A program made the position numbers and the translations under genes. 64,000 nucleotides of DNA, taken from the NCBI GenBank assembly GCA_027625915.1, contig JANTQA010000036.1, positions 6,221,001-6,285,000 on the forward strand. The letters run 5' to 3'. This DNA comes from Anaeramoeba flamelloides. Taxonomy: Eukaryota; Metamonada; Anaeramoebidae. Each line of letters starts with the position of its first letter. Within the stretch, counting starts at the first letter, position 1. This document shows positions 1 through 10,150 of this stretch, in pieces. Under the pieces are notes generated by a model. The model saw only the letters and a program-made list of their open reading frames with translations, did no database searches and had not been told where the DNA came from.

Positions 1-2860
1 TAAAATGAATTTTTACACTTGTATTGATTGAAAATTTATTTTTATTTATTTTGATGGTTAAACCAAGGATTATTAAACTTTAAAAATAAAATAAATATTG
101 ACAATAATTATATTCTGTTTTTTTTTTTTTTTTTTTTTGATTATTGATAATCAAATAAATTTGAATTTGAATCACAAAAAAAAAAATAAAAAGAATGTTT
201 GGGCTTTAAAAGAATTTTATCAATTTAAAAAAATTATTTTTTAAATAAAGTTAATTGAAAATATTTTTACAATATCATAATTATGTATATATATATTTCT
301 TTATATGGGAAAACAAGTTTTTTATAATTTTTCTTTTCTTAAACTATTTTCTCTGGTAAATTAGTAAATTTTCTAAAAAAACCCAAAAAAAAATTTTTAG
401 GAAATTTTTTAACTTCTTATTTCAAGTAATTTATGATAGCTGGACTTGGTTTTTTTTATTAGTTGACTTTTAGTAACTTAAATTTCAAATTTTATTTCCA
501 AGATCAAATTTTTTAAAAAAGTGAAAGTAATTTTTTTCTTTGTTTTAAACTATCACATTTTGATTCTTTTTGGTAAAAAAACAAAAAATGATTCTTTTTT
601 CGATTCAAACTGTAGAAATATCATCTAAAATTAAGATCAGCAACATGAGTATCTCTAATTCAATTATCTCTTAACAAAGAAAAAAATTGTATAATTATGA
701 AGAATAAATTAACTATTGATAATAATTTTGGATATTTGAAAAGTTAAAATAGAATAAAGTTTGATAAAATTTTTTTTGGTTGTCTCGTTTCTCTCAAAGT
801 ACAATTTGTTGAAACAAGGTAACTTGGGCTGAGGTTGCGTGGTAAAGGTTTTGAAGAATTTTTTATGAAAGGATCTTATGGGAATTAAATTTGTAAAAAT
901 TATTCAGTTTTTTTTTATTTTTAAAAAAAATATTGTGTCAGTTTAAAAAAAATGATTTGAACAAAAAGATTTGATCTTTAGGGTTTTTGAAATTCCAGGA
1001 TTTAAGATTTGACAGTTAAGGAAGCTGTACTTAGAAAAATAAATTGAATTTCTTCAATTCACAGTTTTCCTTTAAACTATCAAACTAAATTCTTTGAATG
1101 GAATTATTACTGATCTAATTTGATCCTGTATATTTCGGTAATTCTTCTATTAGATTTGACTAATCACGGGAATCACCAAAATCTCAGAAATCTCAGAAAT
1201 CACCAAAATCAACGAAATCAAAGTAATCTCAGAAATCTCAGAAATCTCAGAAATCACAGAAATCGCAGAAACAAGTCTCATTTAAATTTATCTCTTTTTA
1301 TTTATTTTCTTACTAGTGTAATTTTTTTCCAAAGACTAGTTCGCGAAATGAGCTATTTTAAAAAAAGTGAGTACTTTAAGATTTTACAAGTTGTCACTCA
1401 AAACTACTTAAAATTGTGAATCAAAAAGTTTTTGAGTTACTTTTTCAAACTTTTAGTTCTCGTTTTTTGAAAGTTTGCGGCCCTTGAAATGGGAAAAAAG
1501 AATATCTTGTGTACAGTGTAAAGTCTTGTTATTTTAGTTCTTAGTTGATTGATCTGCAACTTTGTTTGAATTTTTTAGGTTGTTAAAAAAAAAAATAATT
1601 TTTTAAAAATCTGTAATCAGAAATCGGAATTTGGTCAGGAAAGTGCCATAGATTCAGAGATATTTAATAATAAATGAGGAACTAATCTTTAGTGTTGTGT
1701 TTTTTATTTAATTTTTTGTTTTATTTCACATTTTTAAAAAATTTTCAAAAATTCATTTTCTGAAATAGAGTTTTCAGTGAAAAAAACTATGAAAATTTTC
1801 TTATTTTTAGTTGAAGATTTGGAATTAATAATATGACAGTTTAACAGTTCCAAAAATAAAAAAAGTTCTTTTTACATTTCAAAAAATTATTCTTTATGAG
1901 AGATGACAATTTTTTAGATTGTAAAAAAATAACACCATTGTTTTTTTTGTATTTAGAATAATAAGAATAATTAACATTATTTTTGAGCAAAATTCAAAAA
2001 ATAGAAAAAATCATTAGAACGACCTCGATTTTTTTGGAAATTTTTCAATTAATGAACTAATTTTGATAAAATTTTATATTTGTTTTTATTATCCCAAATA
2101 CTACTAGAATTATGAGAATAAAAAAGCCAGGACCTATCAGTTCTTCAAAATATTAATTAAAGGGGTTTTATTGTTAAAAATAATCCCATTCGCCAATCCA
2201 AAAAAACATCAAATAATTATTATTCTTAGATATTTGAAATAATTCTTTTTGATATACTTAGTTAATTTCCTTAAATTAGAACTCATTTTGAGTTTTCTAT
2301 TTAACCAAAATTCGATTTTTAATTTTTTTTGTCAAATTAAAAACTCGATCGAAAAAACCAAAATAATTTTTGTCAAATAAAAAAAATCCAAAATTAACTA
2401 AATTTTCAAAGAGAGGCAATAAAAATGATCTCCAAAACTCGCATAATCAACAACAACTATAACAACACACCTCTTTAAATATTGTTTTAGTTTTGGAATA
2501 TTTCACAAATGAGAGGAATTATTACCGAATGAAGAAACACTAAAAATTTAAAATGAGAGAATAACTTTGTTTGGCTTAAAAAAAAAGTTTATACTTTACT
2601 GATCAACTCATTAAAGACAATAAACCCACCCAAACATTCGTCTCTTAACAAAAATAGTAAATTATTTGCAAACAGAGCAAAATTGGATCCATAATTTTAA
2701 TCGAAAATTATTCATTTGTTTTTTCTTTTTTTATTTTTTTCAACAAAAAAAGAATATATTCTAGATGAAATATGATTTATAAACAAACTAAAAGCACAAA
2801 CAGAACTTCCAAAAAAAAAAAAAAAACTGGCAAATAGTCACAAAAAAAGAAGAATAAAAA
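1..2860. other. AT-rich spacer, no gene seen
   Basis: Apart from the 9-bp tandem repeat at 1162-1269 this stretch holds only long A/T runs and short open frames of low-complexity composition. I found no domain, no splice-consistent exon pair and no copy of the element families seen elsewhere in the window. Confidence 0.6.
1162..1269 (+). repeat. 9-bp minisatellite (AATCTCAGA type)
   Basis: Twelve consecutive 9-bp units, the commonest being AATCTCAGA, with variants such as AATCACCAA and AATCGCAGA. The unit is a multiple of three, so it reads as an Asn-Leu-Arg / Asn-His-Gln tripeptide repeat in a short open frame, but that frame begins with a TTG codon, runs into hydrophobic AT-rich sequence and has no recognisable partner exon. 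I treat it as a tandem repeat, not a gene. Confidence 0.8.
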
Positions 2861-3355
2861 TTCTCTAATGAATCTGCAACAAGAAACCAAAAACCAGGTC
2901 AACTGGAAAACGAAAAAGAAAAAATTCCCATAGCAGCGATCCAGTTCTCAAACCATCAAGAGGAAGAAAAAATACTGTCAACAAATAGGCTCGATATATT
3001 GTTTCTAAAAAACACAAAAATAACGAACCAGATTCGAAACCCCCAAAAAGAAGTAGAAATTTGAATAGAAACAACTAATACTCCCCAAACTATTGGTTTT
3101 AAAAAACACAAGACAAATTATCCAGGTTTCAAACCGAAGAGAAAGTTTTATTTGAAGAGGATCAACAAGTACTTCCAAAGTCTTGGTCTTAGATTATTCC
3201 AGCCAGAAACCTTCTTTAGATGGTTTGAAATCAATTTTTTTAATTTTGTTAAAATTGCTCAAAATAAATGCACTATAAGAATAGCCCAATCCATAGAAGT
3301 GCTTTGAAAACTTTTTCGAACTTTCAGACTGACAGTCTGCAAGATTTCAGTCAAT
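2861..3355 (+). pseudogene. Decayed coding patch, family unknown
   Basis: One plus-strand frame stays protein-like for about 165 codons, with a hydrophilic start (NEKEKIPIAAIQFSNHQEE) followed by a mixed segment containing INKYFQSLGLRLFQPETFFR. Only three stops interrupt it, all TGA, and there is no ATG at its head. Base composition is less AT-rich than the flanks. I do not recognise the family. It could be a dead host gene, a decayed transposase, or exons of a real gene whose splice sites I missed. An M5 element begins about 430 bp downstream. Confidence 0.3.
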
Positions 3356-3783
3356 GATATTCTTTGGTATTTTTTCAAATTTAAAATATTTGATACAAAA
3401 CTTTTATAAGCCAAAAAAGGGTAAAAAATAATAATTTTAATATGGATGAACATTTTGAATTTAATTGAAATTTTTGAAAGTTATCTCAAAATGAAAAATA
3501 TTTGTAAGCTTTCAAAAACACGAAACTCTTTTTGTGAAAACTCCAAAAGTAGAAAGTTGTCCAAATTACATGTTTTTAAAAGTTTGACTTGTAAAAAACT
3601 TCTAAATTGAAAGTTATTGAATTTTGATCTTGTAATTCCTTTCAAAATTTGGAACAGTTTCAAAAAAACAAATTGTTGTCAAGTTATTAAAAGTGACTGA
3701 AATTTTTGTTCTATTCTTGTCGTGTAACAAACTTTTTTTTACATTTTTTAATTTTTTTGTTTTGGATTTTTTTTTAAAAATAT

Positions 3784-4016
3784 TTACTATTTGTCGAAAA
3801 ATAATTAGAAGAAAATTTTCATTCAGCTTTTCCAAAAAAAGATTTTTTAAATTAAGTTCCATTTCGACTTTTTAATTCTGAGAACTTCAGAATAAATTAT
3901 TGGTTTTGCATTTTAGAATTGGGGCTTTGATGATTTATTTTAATTTTTGATAGTGATTATTTTTGTTTAGCTGAATGAAATTTTTGATCCTTTTATTTTA
4001 CAATTAACTGTATTAA
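3784..4016. mobile_element. M5 element, copy a (MITE-like, about 233 bp)
   Basis: The left end reads TTACTATTTG and then AAAATTTTCATTCAGCTTTT. The right end is its imperfect inverse (AGCTGAATGAAATTTTTGAT ... CAATTAACTGTATTAA). The same ends occur at 5819-6047, 33098-33334, 34575-34770 and 63236-63474. No coding capacity. It lies just downstream of the PAS gene's last exon. Confidence 0.65.
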
Positions 4017-4477
4017 GCAACATTTTAGTTCTTTCTTTAGTAAAGAGTTTTGGAAAAAAAAAAAAATTCTTTTTTGTTTTAGCGAATAAGAAAACAAAAA
4101 GAAAATTCTTTTTTATTTTTAACAAATCAGAAAATGAAAAAAGACTCAAATTTTTTGATCGAAAAATCAATTTTTGCTGGTTTCTTCCTTTATTTTTTTT
4201 ATTAAAATATTTTTTGGGCTTTTGGTTCATGTGTGGCTTTGAAAATATCTTGAGAGATTTTTAATCACAAAATAAACAAATAACCTTTTGGCCAATTTCA
4301 AGAACCAAAGACCATAAAGTTTTAAAATAGTGGTTAGGCTTTGAATAATCTTCTTTTTTTTTTTTTTTTTGTAAAAAAATTGATCTATTAAAATTTGAAT
4401 GATTTTTGGAATTGGGTTAATTTTGAAGCAGAAAGAACATAATAATTGAAAAAACAAAGTAACAAAAAAACACATAC

Positions 4478-5406
4478 CTTCTTGATAATCAGTTTCTGTT
4501 TCTGTTGTTGTAGCTCCCAAATCAATTGTCAAAGACAAATCTGAGATATTTTCATCTTGTGGTTCATCTGTTTTTTTGAAAATACATTGGTAGCATGGTT
4601 CAAAATTTAATCGAACTGGCGTTACATAAACAATTGACCAAAATTCCAATTTGTCAAAAGTTTTTTGAAGACAGGGATAATTCGCATTTGATTTTTTTCC
4701 GCTATTTTGACGAGAAATTTTTTTTGTTAAACACAGAATTTTTGAAGAAGACAAGAAACAAAAATGAAAAAGAAAAAAAAAAAAAGAATTGCATTAACAA
4801 AAAGAAAAAAAAAAAAAAAAAGAAAAAGAATCAAAATTAACAAAGATTTAAAATACCTCACTAATGGTTCAAGTTGTTTTGTGATGTATTGTTTTGTTTC
4901 TTGTTTGAAGTGTTTTTGAAAAGCTATTATATTTGTTTGTATTTTTATTTGGTTTTCAGATTGAAGTCAAGAGTTGTTATTTGTTTGTTTTTAGTGGTGT
5001 CAAAAGTGAAACAAAGAATTGAAAAAAAAAATTTCAAATTGGTTCGGTGAAAAATTCACCGTAATTTGTGTTGTAGGTTAAAAAAGAATGGGTGTGTGCA
5101 TTTTGTTGATGAAATTCGAAGATCTATTGTTTTTGGTTGTCAAATTTCAATCAAAAACATTTTTAAAAAATTTTTTTTGTTTGTTTGTTTGTTTTTGAAA
5201 AGGTAGGAACAATTATTACCTGGTGACAAATCGAAAAGTTTGTAATTCTTCATAGTTGTTTTAGTCAGTCCAAATAGATGGCTACAGGCTTTGTTCATAA
5301 AAGAGAGGGAATAATCCGTTTTTAAGATTGCTACGGGTGATGTAATTTTTTCAAGTTTTTTCAAAAACTTTTTTGTTTGTTTTTTGTTAAAGTCTTTCTG
5401 CGACAT
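4478..5406 (-). CDS. PAS-domain protein, three exons (3' end uncertain)
   Basis: Exons at 5406-5220, 4923-4857 and 4701-4478 join in phase: G|GTAATA at 5219, TAATAG before 4923, G|GTATTT at 4856, AAATAG before 4701, G|GTATGT at 4477. ATG at 5406 opens MSQKDFNKKQTKKFLKKL. The 159 residues read as a PAS fold: helix plus ITSPVAILKTDYSLSFMNKA (N-cap and AB strands, residues about 21-40), ACSHLFGLTK, a DLSP turn at the first splice junction, and a C-terminal sheet FWSIVYVTPVRLNFEPCYQC. PAS domains sense small ligands or mediate dimerisation; the ligand cannot be told here. The third exon ends in an acidic tail (TTTETETDYQE) and a strong donor, so the gene continues. One phase-consistent option is an exon from 4384 to a TGA at 4227, but its peptide is poorly protein-like. 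The protein may therefore be short, or the locus may be truncated. Confidence 0.6.
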
Positions 5407-5818
5407 TGGAATTTTTCGTCAACTGTAAAAAAATGACTAAGATTCAAAAAATAAATTCAGAAAGAGGAAATTGTCATTAGGTTGTTGTTTTTTAACCTGT
5501 GTTCCCATTTTAGTGTTGAAACTTTTTAAATCAGGTCGAAAAATAGTTTTTACTATTAGAATTTTTTTCCGATTATTTTTTCAAATAATTCTGAGGTTAA
5601 TTTGAAAACCAGAAATTTTTGAATAAAAGAACTCGTTCTCGGTTATTTCTTTCAAGAAGGATTTAAAAAAAAAAAATTTCAATATTACCTTTGTCTTTTT
5701 TGCTTTTTAGCTTATAAAAGAGAGTGAAAAAAAAGAAACATAAACAGACCCTTTAGTCAAACTTTTAACTTTTATTTTATTATTGGTTGGATGAAAGATG
5801 TCTGAAATTTGTGGTTGA

Positions 5819-6047
5819 ATTACTATTTGTTGCAAAATTACAGGATTAAAATTTTAATTCAGCTATCCCTACATTATATTTTAGAAATCATGGAAAATTT
5901 CAATTTTGAATACAGAAATCATTTTGAATTATTAATTTCCCTTCTAGAATTGTGGACTTTGGTGAGTTGTTATAGTTTTTGGGAGGTTTTTTTTTCGAAA
6001 AGATGAGGAGAATTTTGTTCTGATTATTTTACAATTTACAGTATTAA
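5819..6047. mobile_element. M5 element, copy b
   Basis: Begins ATTACTATTTGTTGCAAAAT and ends TTTTACAATTTACAGTATTA, matching the ends of the other M5 copies. The interior also matches the copy at 33098: an AATTATTAATTTCCCTTCTA-like stretch followed by AGAATTG and GACT. It has no coding capacity. It lies upstream (5' side) of the PAS gene. Confidence 0.6.
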
Positions 6048-6413
6048 CAAAGGTTCATTTATTTGAATAAGTGAAAACAAACTTTTTTTCAAAAACAATG
6101 TTTTTGTATTTCTTATTAAGTTCTTGTAAATTACAAAAACTACGACATAAAAGGAGATTAAAAAGTGATTTTGAAAATGGTTCAAACCAAGTTTCTTTTC
6201 TTTTTTATAGACTTTTTGTTAAACTTTTTCATCAGCCTTTCTCCTTTGAAATGCAAAAAGTAAAAAAATCGAGTGTTTGTTCATTTTGTTTGACTATGAA
6301 GACAAATATTTCATTTTGAGCTGAAAACAAGAGAGATTTTTTCAGTCAAAATAGTTAAAAGTGTATATTTAAAAAATATAAAGGATCAACCAAATTTAAA
6401 AAGTTTTTCTTTT

Positions 6414-6796
6414 TTTTTTTTTTTTTTTTTTCCATTAAAGAGTAGGTACTAAAAGTCCACCTGTTTGCCCGAATCCCTAATTTGAATTAGAGATATTGTT
6501 GAACCAAGTGAGAGCTGGTCATTTCTCCCAAAAATCGGATCCGCTCCATAAATTGAGAGGGATTTTGTTCCAATTCCGTTCAGTTTTATAATAGTCAAAA
6601 AGATTCAATTCGGACAAACAATTTCCTCAAAGAATTAGTGGTTCTAAGAAGCATAAGCCCGATTTTTAATTAAAATTACATCGTGGTGGCTATTTGAGAA
6701 AATGGTAAACAATAAGAAATAATGGTTAAGGGAATAGAACCCTGGCCTTCAGATTGTACACTAGGCTGTGTTGCCACTTGCCCATACCAGTTCTCT
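6414..6796 (-). mobile_element. tRNA-derived SINE with poly(A) tail
   Basis: On the minus strand the element starts AGAGAACTGGTATGGGCAAG. It carries a near-consensus Pol III A box (TGGGCAAGTGG) and, 30-40 bp on, a B box (GGTTCTATTCC), the spacing found in tRNA genes. A non-tRNA body of about 300 bp follows and then a pure A run (the T run at 6410-6432 on the plus strand). The flanks repeat AAAAAGTTTTTCTTTT (6398-6413) and AAAAAGTCTTTCTTTT (6797-6812), a 16-bp target-site duplication with one mismatch. The tRNA-like part does not fold into a clean cloverleaf, so this is a SINE head, not a working tRNA. Such elements move using LINE enzymes; no LINE is visible here. Confidence 0.7.
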
Positions 6797-6929
6797 AAAA
6801 AGTCTTTCTTTTGATATCTTTTCCCCAATTATAAAAACAAAACCCCTAGATTACTCATCTCTACGTTAACACAGAAAATTAATATTTTCTTGATGTTTAA
6901 TCAGGATTTTTGGTTGCTATATCTCCCAT

Positions 6930-7165
6930 AGAATTCATCAGTAAGATCAAAGAATGAAGAACTGGCATATTTTTATTCCACTTGTTTGGATTTCTTTGGA
7001 TCTAAAAACGGAAAAGAACTTGTGGAAAAAATAAGTGTATTGAGTAAATTTCTTCCCTTTCAATCAAAAAATTAAAACCTTTTGAACAAAGTTATCGATG
7101 TTTTTTTGATTTGTAGGCCAAGTTTAGAAGAGTTGGAAATTTTGATTTAAGGGACAAAAATTGAA
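6930..7165 (+). pseudogene. Decayed coding patch between SINE and M2 element
   Basis: A plus-strand frame reads KNEELAYFYSTCLDFFGSKN and, in the same frame after one TAA, KVIDVFLICRPSLEELEIL. The mixed amino-acid composition is unlike the surrounding AT-rich spacer. There is no start codon, and no splice-consistent partner exon was found. Its family is unknown. It is sandwiched between the SINE and the M2 element at 7229, so it may be a gene fragment broken up by insertions. Confidence 0.25.
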
Positions 7166-7228
7166 AACAAGTGGAAAAATTGTTTTTGGAGTTTTATGTT
7201 ATTTTACAAAAAAGAGAAATTTTATTTA

Positions 7229-7653
7229 CCGTTGTGGAAAAAAAGTGAAACTGGAAAAAAAGTGAAACACGGTTTTTAATTGGGAACATTACTGAAAATT
7301 CAAAGTAAGATCAATGAAAAAAAGAATAAATAAATAAATAAATAAAGACAAAATGAAGTATTAGTCACACTAACAGTTTTTTAAATACTATCTTTTAGTA
7401 TGGGTTTTTTCTTTGATTGATCAATTATTAAAAATTTGTTCAAAAAATTGACTATTTTTAAGATCTCCAAAACCACATCTATAATTTTGATAAATCAAGA
7501 AAGTTGATTTAAATTGTATTTGTTGGGTTGACTGAAAATAATATAATGGGTTATTATTTGAAGTTAATTGGTTTCTTCTTTTTATTGATTTTACTTTTCA
7601 TTTTCAGTAAGGTTCCCAATTAAAAACCGTGTTTCACTTTTTTTCCACAACAG
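7229..7653. mobile_element. M2 element, copy a (425 bp, TTA target duplication)
   Basis: Flanked on both sides by TTA. Terminal inverted repeats begin CCGTTGTGGAAAAAAAGTGA on the left and CTGTTGTGGAAAAAAAGTGA read inward from the right, and continue through TTTTTAATTGGGAAC for about 50 bp, except that the left end carries an extra copy of the GTGAAA block. There is no open frame, so it is non-autonomous. A 3-bp TTA/TAA target duplication is typical of PIF/Harbinger-type transposons, so that superfamily is my tentative assignment. Related copies lie at 60365-60813 (same interior) and 61832-62289 (shares only the inner part of the ends). Confidence 0.75.
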
Positions 7654-7869
7654 TTAACAAGTTTTTCCTATTCTGTGATTGAATTTATTTCTCCTAATAT
7701 CCATTTCCAAAAAAAAGAAAGATCATTTTTAATAGTTGGGGTTCAATTATTTGTTCTTTGTACAAATACAATTACAAAATCGTTTTTGCAAATTTTTTTC
7801 CTGTAGATTTTTGAATGTAAAAATCCACAAAACCTTTTTCACTAATACCCAAATCCAATTTGTATTTAA

Positions 7870-8802
7870 GGGACTAGTCTATATTAAATTTTTTTAGGTA
7901 AATTTAATAGAGATTTAGAATTTTTTTTGCCAATTACTTAGATTTCAAATCAAAGTGAAAAACTTCTTAGTATATTAATGAAATCTTGACTAAATGACAT
8001 TCATTAAATTTAGAAATTGTTTTTATAGAAATAAAAAATTTTTGCATTTTTTCACTTTTTTGAAAGTTGCTTTTTTTCAACTTTTCGCAAAAATACAAAA
8101 AATAAAAAAAAATATGAACAAGAAAGAAAAACCTTGTTATGTTTGTGGAAGACGTACAAAACTAGTTTGAAAAATAAACCTGAAAGGGTTTTTTTGGATT
8201 TGCATGAAAACATAGTTTGATTCGAAAAAAATATACAATATATGCTTTACTCTTAATAAAAGATTTTCTTTCTTTTCTTGTACCATTCTTTTTTTTCATG
8301 AATCTACTTTTTGAGTTTACACTCTTTTGTTTTTGTTTAATTTGAAGTTTTTTTAAGTGTTCCCAAATTACCATCCCAAAAGTTTTTGTCAGAGTCAAAA
8401 AAAATCAAAGAAAAGAATAAGTACTATTTTTTAAAAAAGTAATTATTGATAAAACAAATTGGGTTCTTTATACATTCAAGTTGGATAAATAGAAGTGAAA
8501 AAGAAAATATTCACCAGTTTTAAATTATTTTTTCGTTTATAAAAATGAGAATAAATATTATTTTTGAGAAAATAATTAAATCCAAAATTAATCAAAAAAT
8601 TTCTCATCCGTTTAAGATCTTTTTTTCAAAAAAAAATTTTTAAAAGTCACTTTTTTTGGCAGAATTGTAAAATTTTGGAAAAACAAGAACTAAAAGTTCT
8701 AACATTGAAAAAACCTGTCTATTTTCAATTTTAAACATATTTCAAGATAAGGATTCCTTATTTAGTTATTGGACAAAAAAAAAATTAATATAGACTAGTC
8801 CC
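7870..8802. mobile_element. M8 element: 933-bp interval with GGGACTAGTC ends
   Basis: The first 18 bases, GGGACTAGTCTATATTAA, are repeated perfectly in inverse orientation at the right end. The flanks are TTAA on the left and GTAA on the right. A further isolated end (ACTAGTCCC followed by TTAA) lies at about 45425, supporting a TTAA-like target. Inside are a short plus-strand frame from 8114 with a cysteine pair (KPCYVCGRRTK) and a basic minus-strand frame (8162-8396), neither of which I can assign. The element ends 58 bp from the splice donor of the membrane-protein exon at 8861, so it may sit in that gene's intron. Confidence 0.55.
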
Positions 8803-8860
8803 GTAAAGCGACAATTGGGCTTTTCAAGAAAAACAAAACAAATAAAAAATATCGACTTAC

Positions 8861-9119
8861 AAAAATAAACTAAATGTTTGGGTAGATGAAAATGGAAATT
8901 GAGGGCTCTGATCCCAAAACAAACAGAGTAAGTGTTTTCCTTACGGGTGTTGTTGGTAACTTCAATCCAATAATAAACAAAAAGAACCAAATGTACCAAA
9001 AGAAAAACTAAAAAACAAATAGAGCCACAACCCCTTTGCAAGAATTGCTCTGGTTTGTGTACACAATGGAGCATATAAAGTAACTCAATGCTCAAAACAC
9101 ATAGTGCACACAGTGTCAT
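8861..9119 (-). CDS. First exon of a multi-pass membrane protein (partial)
   Basis: ATG at 9119 opens an 86-residue frame that ends at a clean donor, GTAAGT (8860-8855), in phase 1. It contains a hydrophobic segment at residues about 1-20 (MTLCALCVLSIELLYMLHCV), a second at about 31-53 (CGSICFLVFLLVHLVLFVYY), then WIEVTNNTRKENT and a third less hydrophobic stretch. The pattern of two helices followed by an aromatic/charged W-I-E motif is loosely like THH1/TOM1/TOM3-type seven-helix proteins, but this resemblance is weak. The frame is less AT-rich than its surroundings. I could not find the next exon: the downstream intron space is occupied by the M8, M2 and SINE insertions, so the gene may be long or broken. 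Confidence 0.4.
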
Positions 9120-9328
9120 CTTCAAAAGTTCTGAGTTGTTTATTGGGTATATTTAGATAATAGTCATTTTTTCGGCAAGAAAATCGAGATTATTTAGCTA
9201 TTATTCTTTCACGTTTCTTAATAAGGGTGTTCGAGTTTAAGTATCGAAATATTTCTTCTGGAATTTATCATTAAAAAATACACATACAGTAAGTTTAATA
9301 AAGAATAAAAAACTGTTATAAAACACTA

Positions 9329-9694
9329 GTATAAATATGGAATGTTGTAAAAAATAGAGTTTTTACAATTTTAGAGATAAAGTAATAATTCTCTGCAATT
9401 ACCCAAATTTTGGTAATAGTAAATATAATAAATGATTATCTGAATTGACTAATAATTAATTTTAATCAAAAAATCAGTTTGTGAATACCAATCTTTCAAT
9501 ATTAAAAAAAAAATCATTTTTCTAACAAAGTATTGATATATGCAAAACGCTTTTATATTGAAAATCCTTTTGAGCTCAAAAATCAAAACGGAGTTTTTGT
9601 ATCCTATAACTAAATTGTGGGTAATTGCATGGAATTATTTATTTATCTCTAAAATTGTAAAAACTCTATTTTTTATAACATTCCATATTTATAC
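9329..9694. mobile_element. M3 element, copy a (366 bp, TA target)
   Basis: Bounded by TA on each side. Inverted ends begin GTATAAATATGGAATGTT and extend about 50 bp through TTTTTACAATTTTAGAGATA. A diverged copy lies at 19172-19535 and shares the interior block TATATTGAAAATCC...TTTGAGCTCAAAAATCAAA. There is no open frame of substance. TA duplication suggests a Tc1/mariner-type non-autonomous element. Confidence 0.75.
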
Positions 9695-9721
9695 TATAAT
9701 TGTGTTTCACAACATAACCTG

Positions 9722-10150
9722 TGCTTTTTTGTTCTTCTTTTTCTAAGGGAACATCCAATCTACTACCCTATAATATACCCGAGTTCAAATCGATTTTGAA
9801 GGTTCAATTCTTGAGTCTTTTAAGTGAATTTTAAAATTAGGAATTAAATTTATTAAAATTTTCCATAATATACTTAATTTTTTTGAAATTTTTTGTTTTT
9901 TTGATAGTTGATAGAAATTCTCAAAAAATTAACTTTATTCTTTTGAGAGAAATTTTATAATTTGATCCTTTATTTTTCGAATTCCTTTTTCAATAATAGA
10001 ACTTTAAGAAATCAATACAATGTTTAATTAGGGTTTATTGTCAGTTTCTTTGATCATTTAATCTATATGTCTTCGATAATAAAAAAATACGCTTTTTATT
10101 TTGAAACACAGATAAAATTTTTCTCAACAAATTATTTTGACAAAAGTAAA
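9722..10150 (+). repeat. R4 dispersed repeat, copy a (about 430 bp)
   Basis: Shares an ordered series of blocks with 26601-27000 and 36345-36770: an ACATCCAATC-like block near the start, AGTTCAAATCGATTTTGAAG, then AATTTGATCCTTTATTTTTC, then AATAATAGAACTTTAAGA, then TTTGATCATTTAATCTATAT and TCTTC. All three copies have the same orientation and no open frame. I see no convincing inverted ends, so its class is unknown. Confidence 0.6.

Noticed and set aside
1120-1419. 99-codon open frame over the minisatellite
   Set aside because: No ATG start, repetitive first half, hydrophobic AT-rich second half; explained by a 9-bp repeat that cannot create stops.
2861-3355. TGA as a sense codon (altered genetic code)
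   Set aside because: The long confirmed frames (EDC4 1368 codons, BTB protein 669, coiled-coil 411) contain no internal TGA and encode Trp as TGG, so reassignment is not supported.
4595-4840. Plus-strand frame opposite the PAS gene
   Set aside because: Overlaps a PAS exon on the other strand and ends in a poly-lysine run from an A-rich tract.
6730-6796. Functional tRNA gene on the minus strand
   Set aside because: A and B boxes are present but the acceptor and anticodon stems do not pair properly, and a SINE body with an A tail follows.
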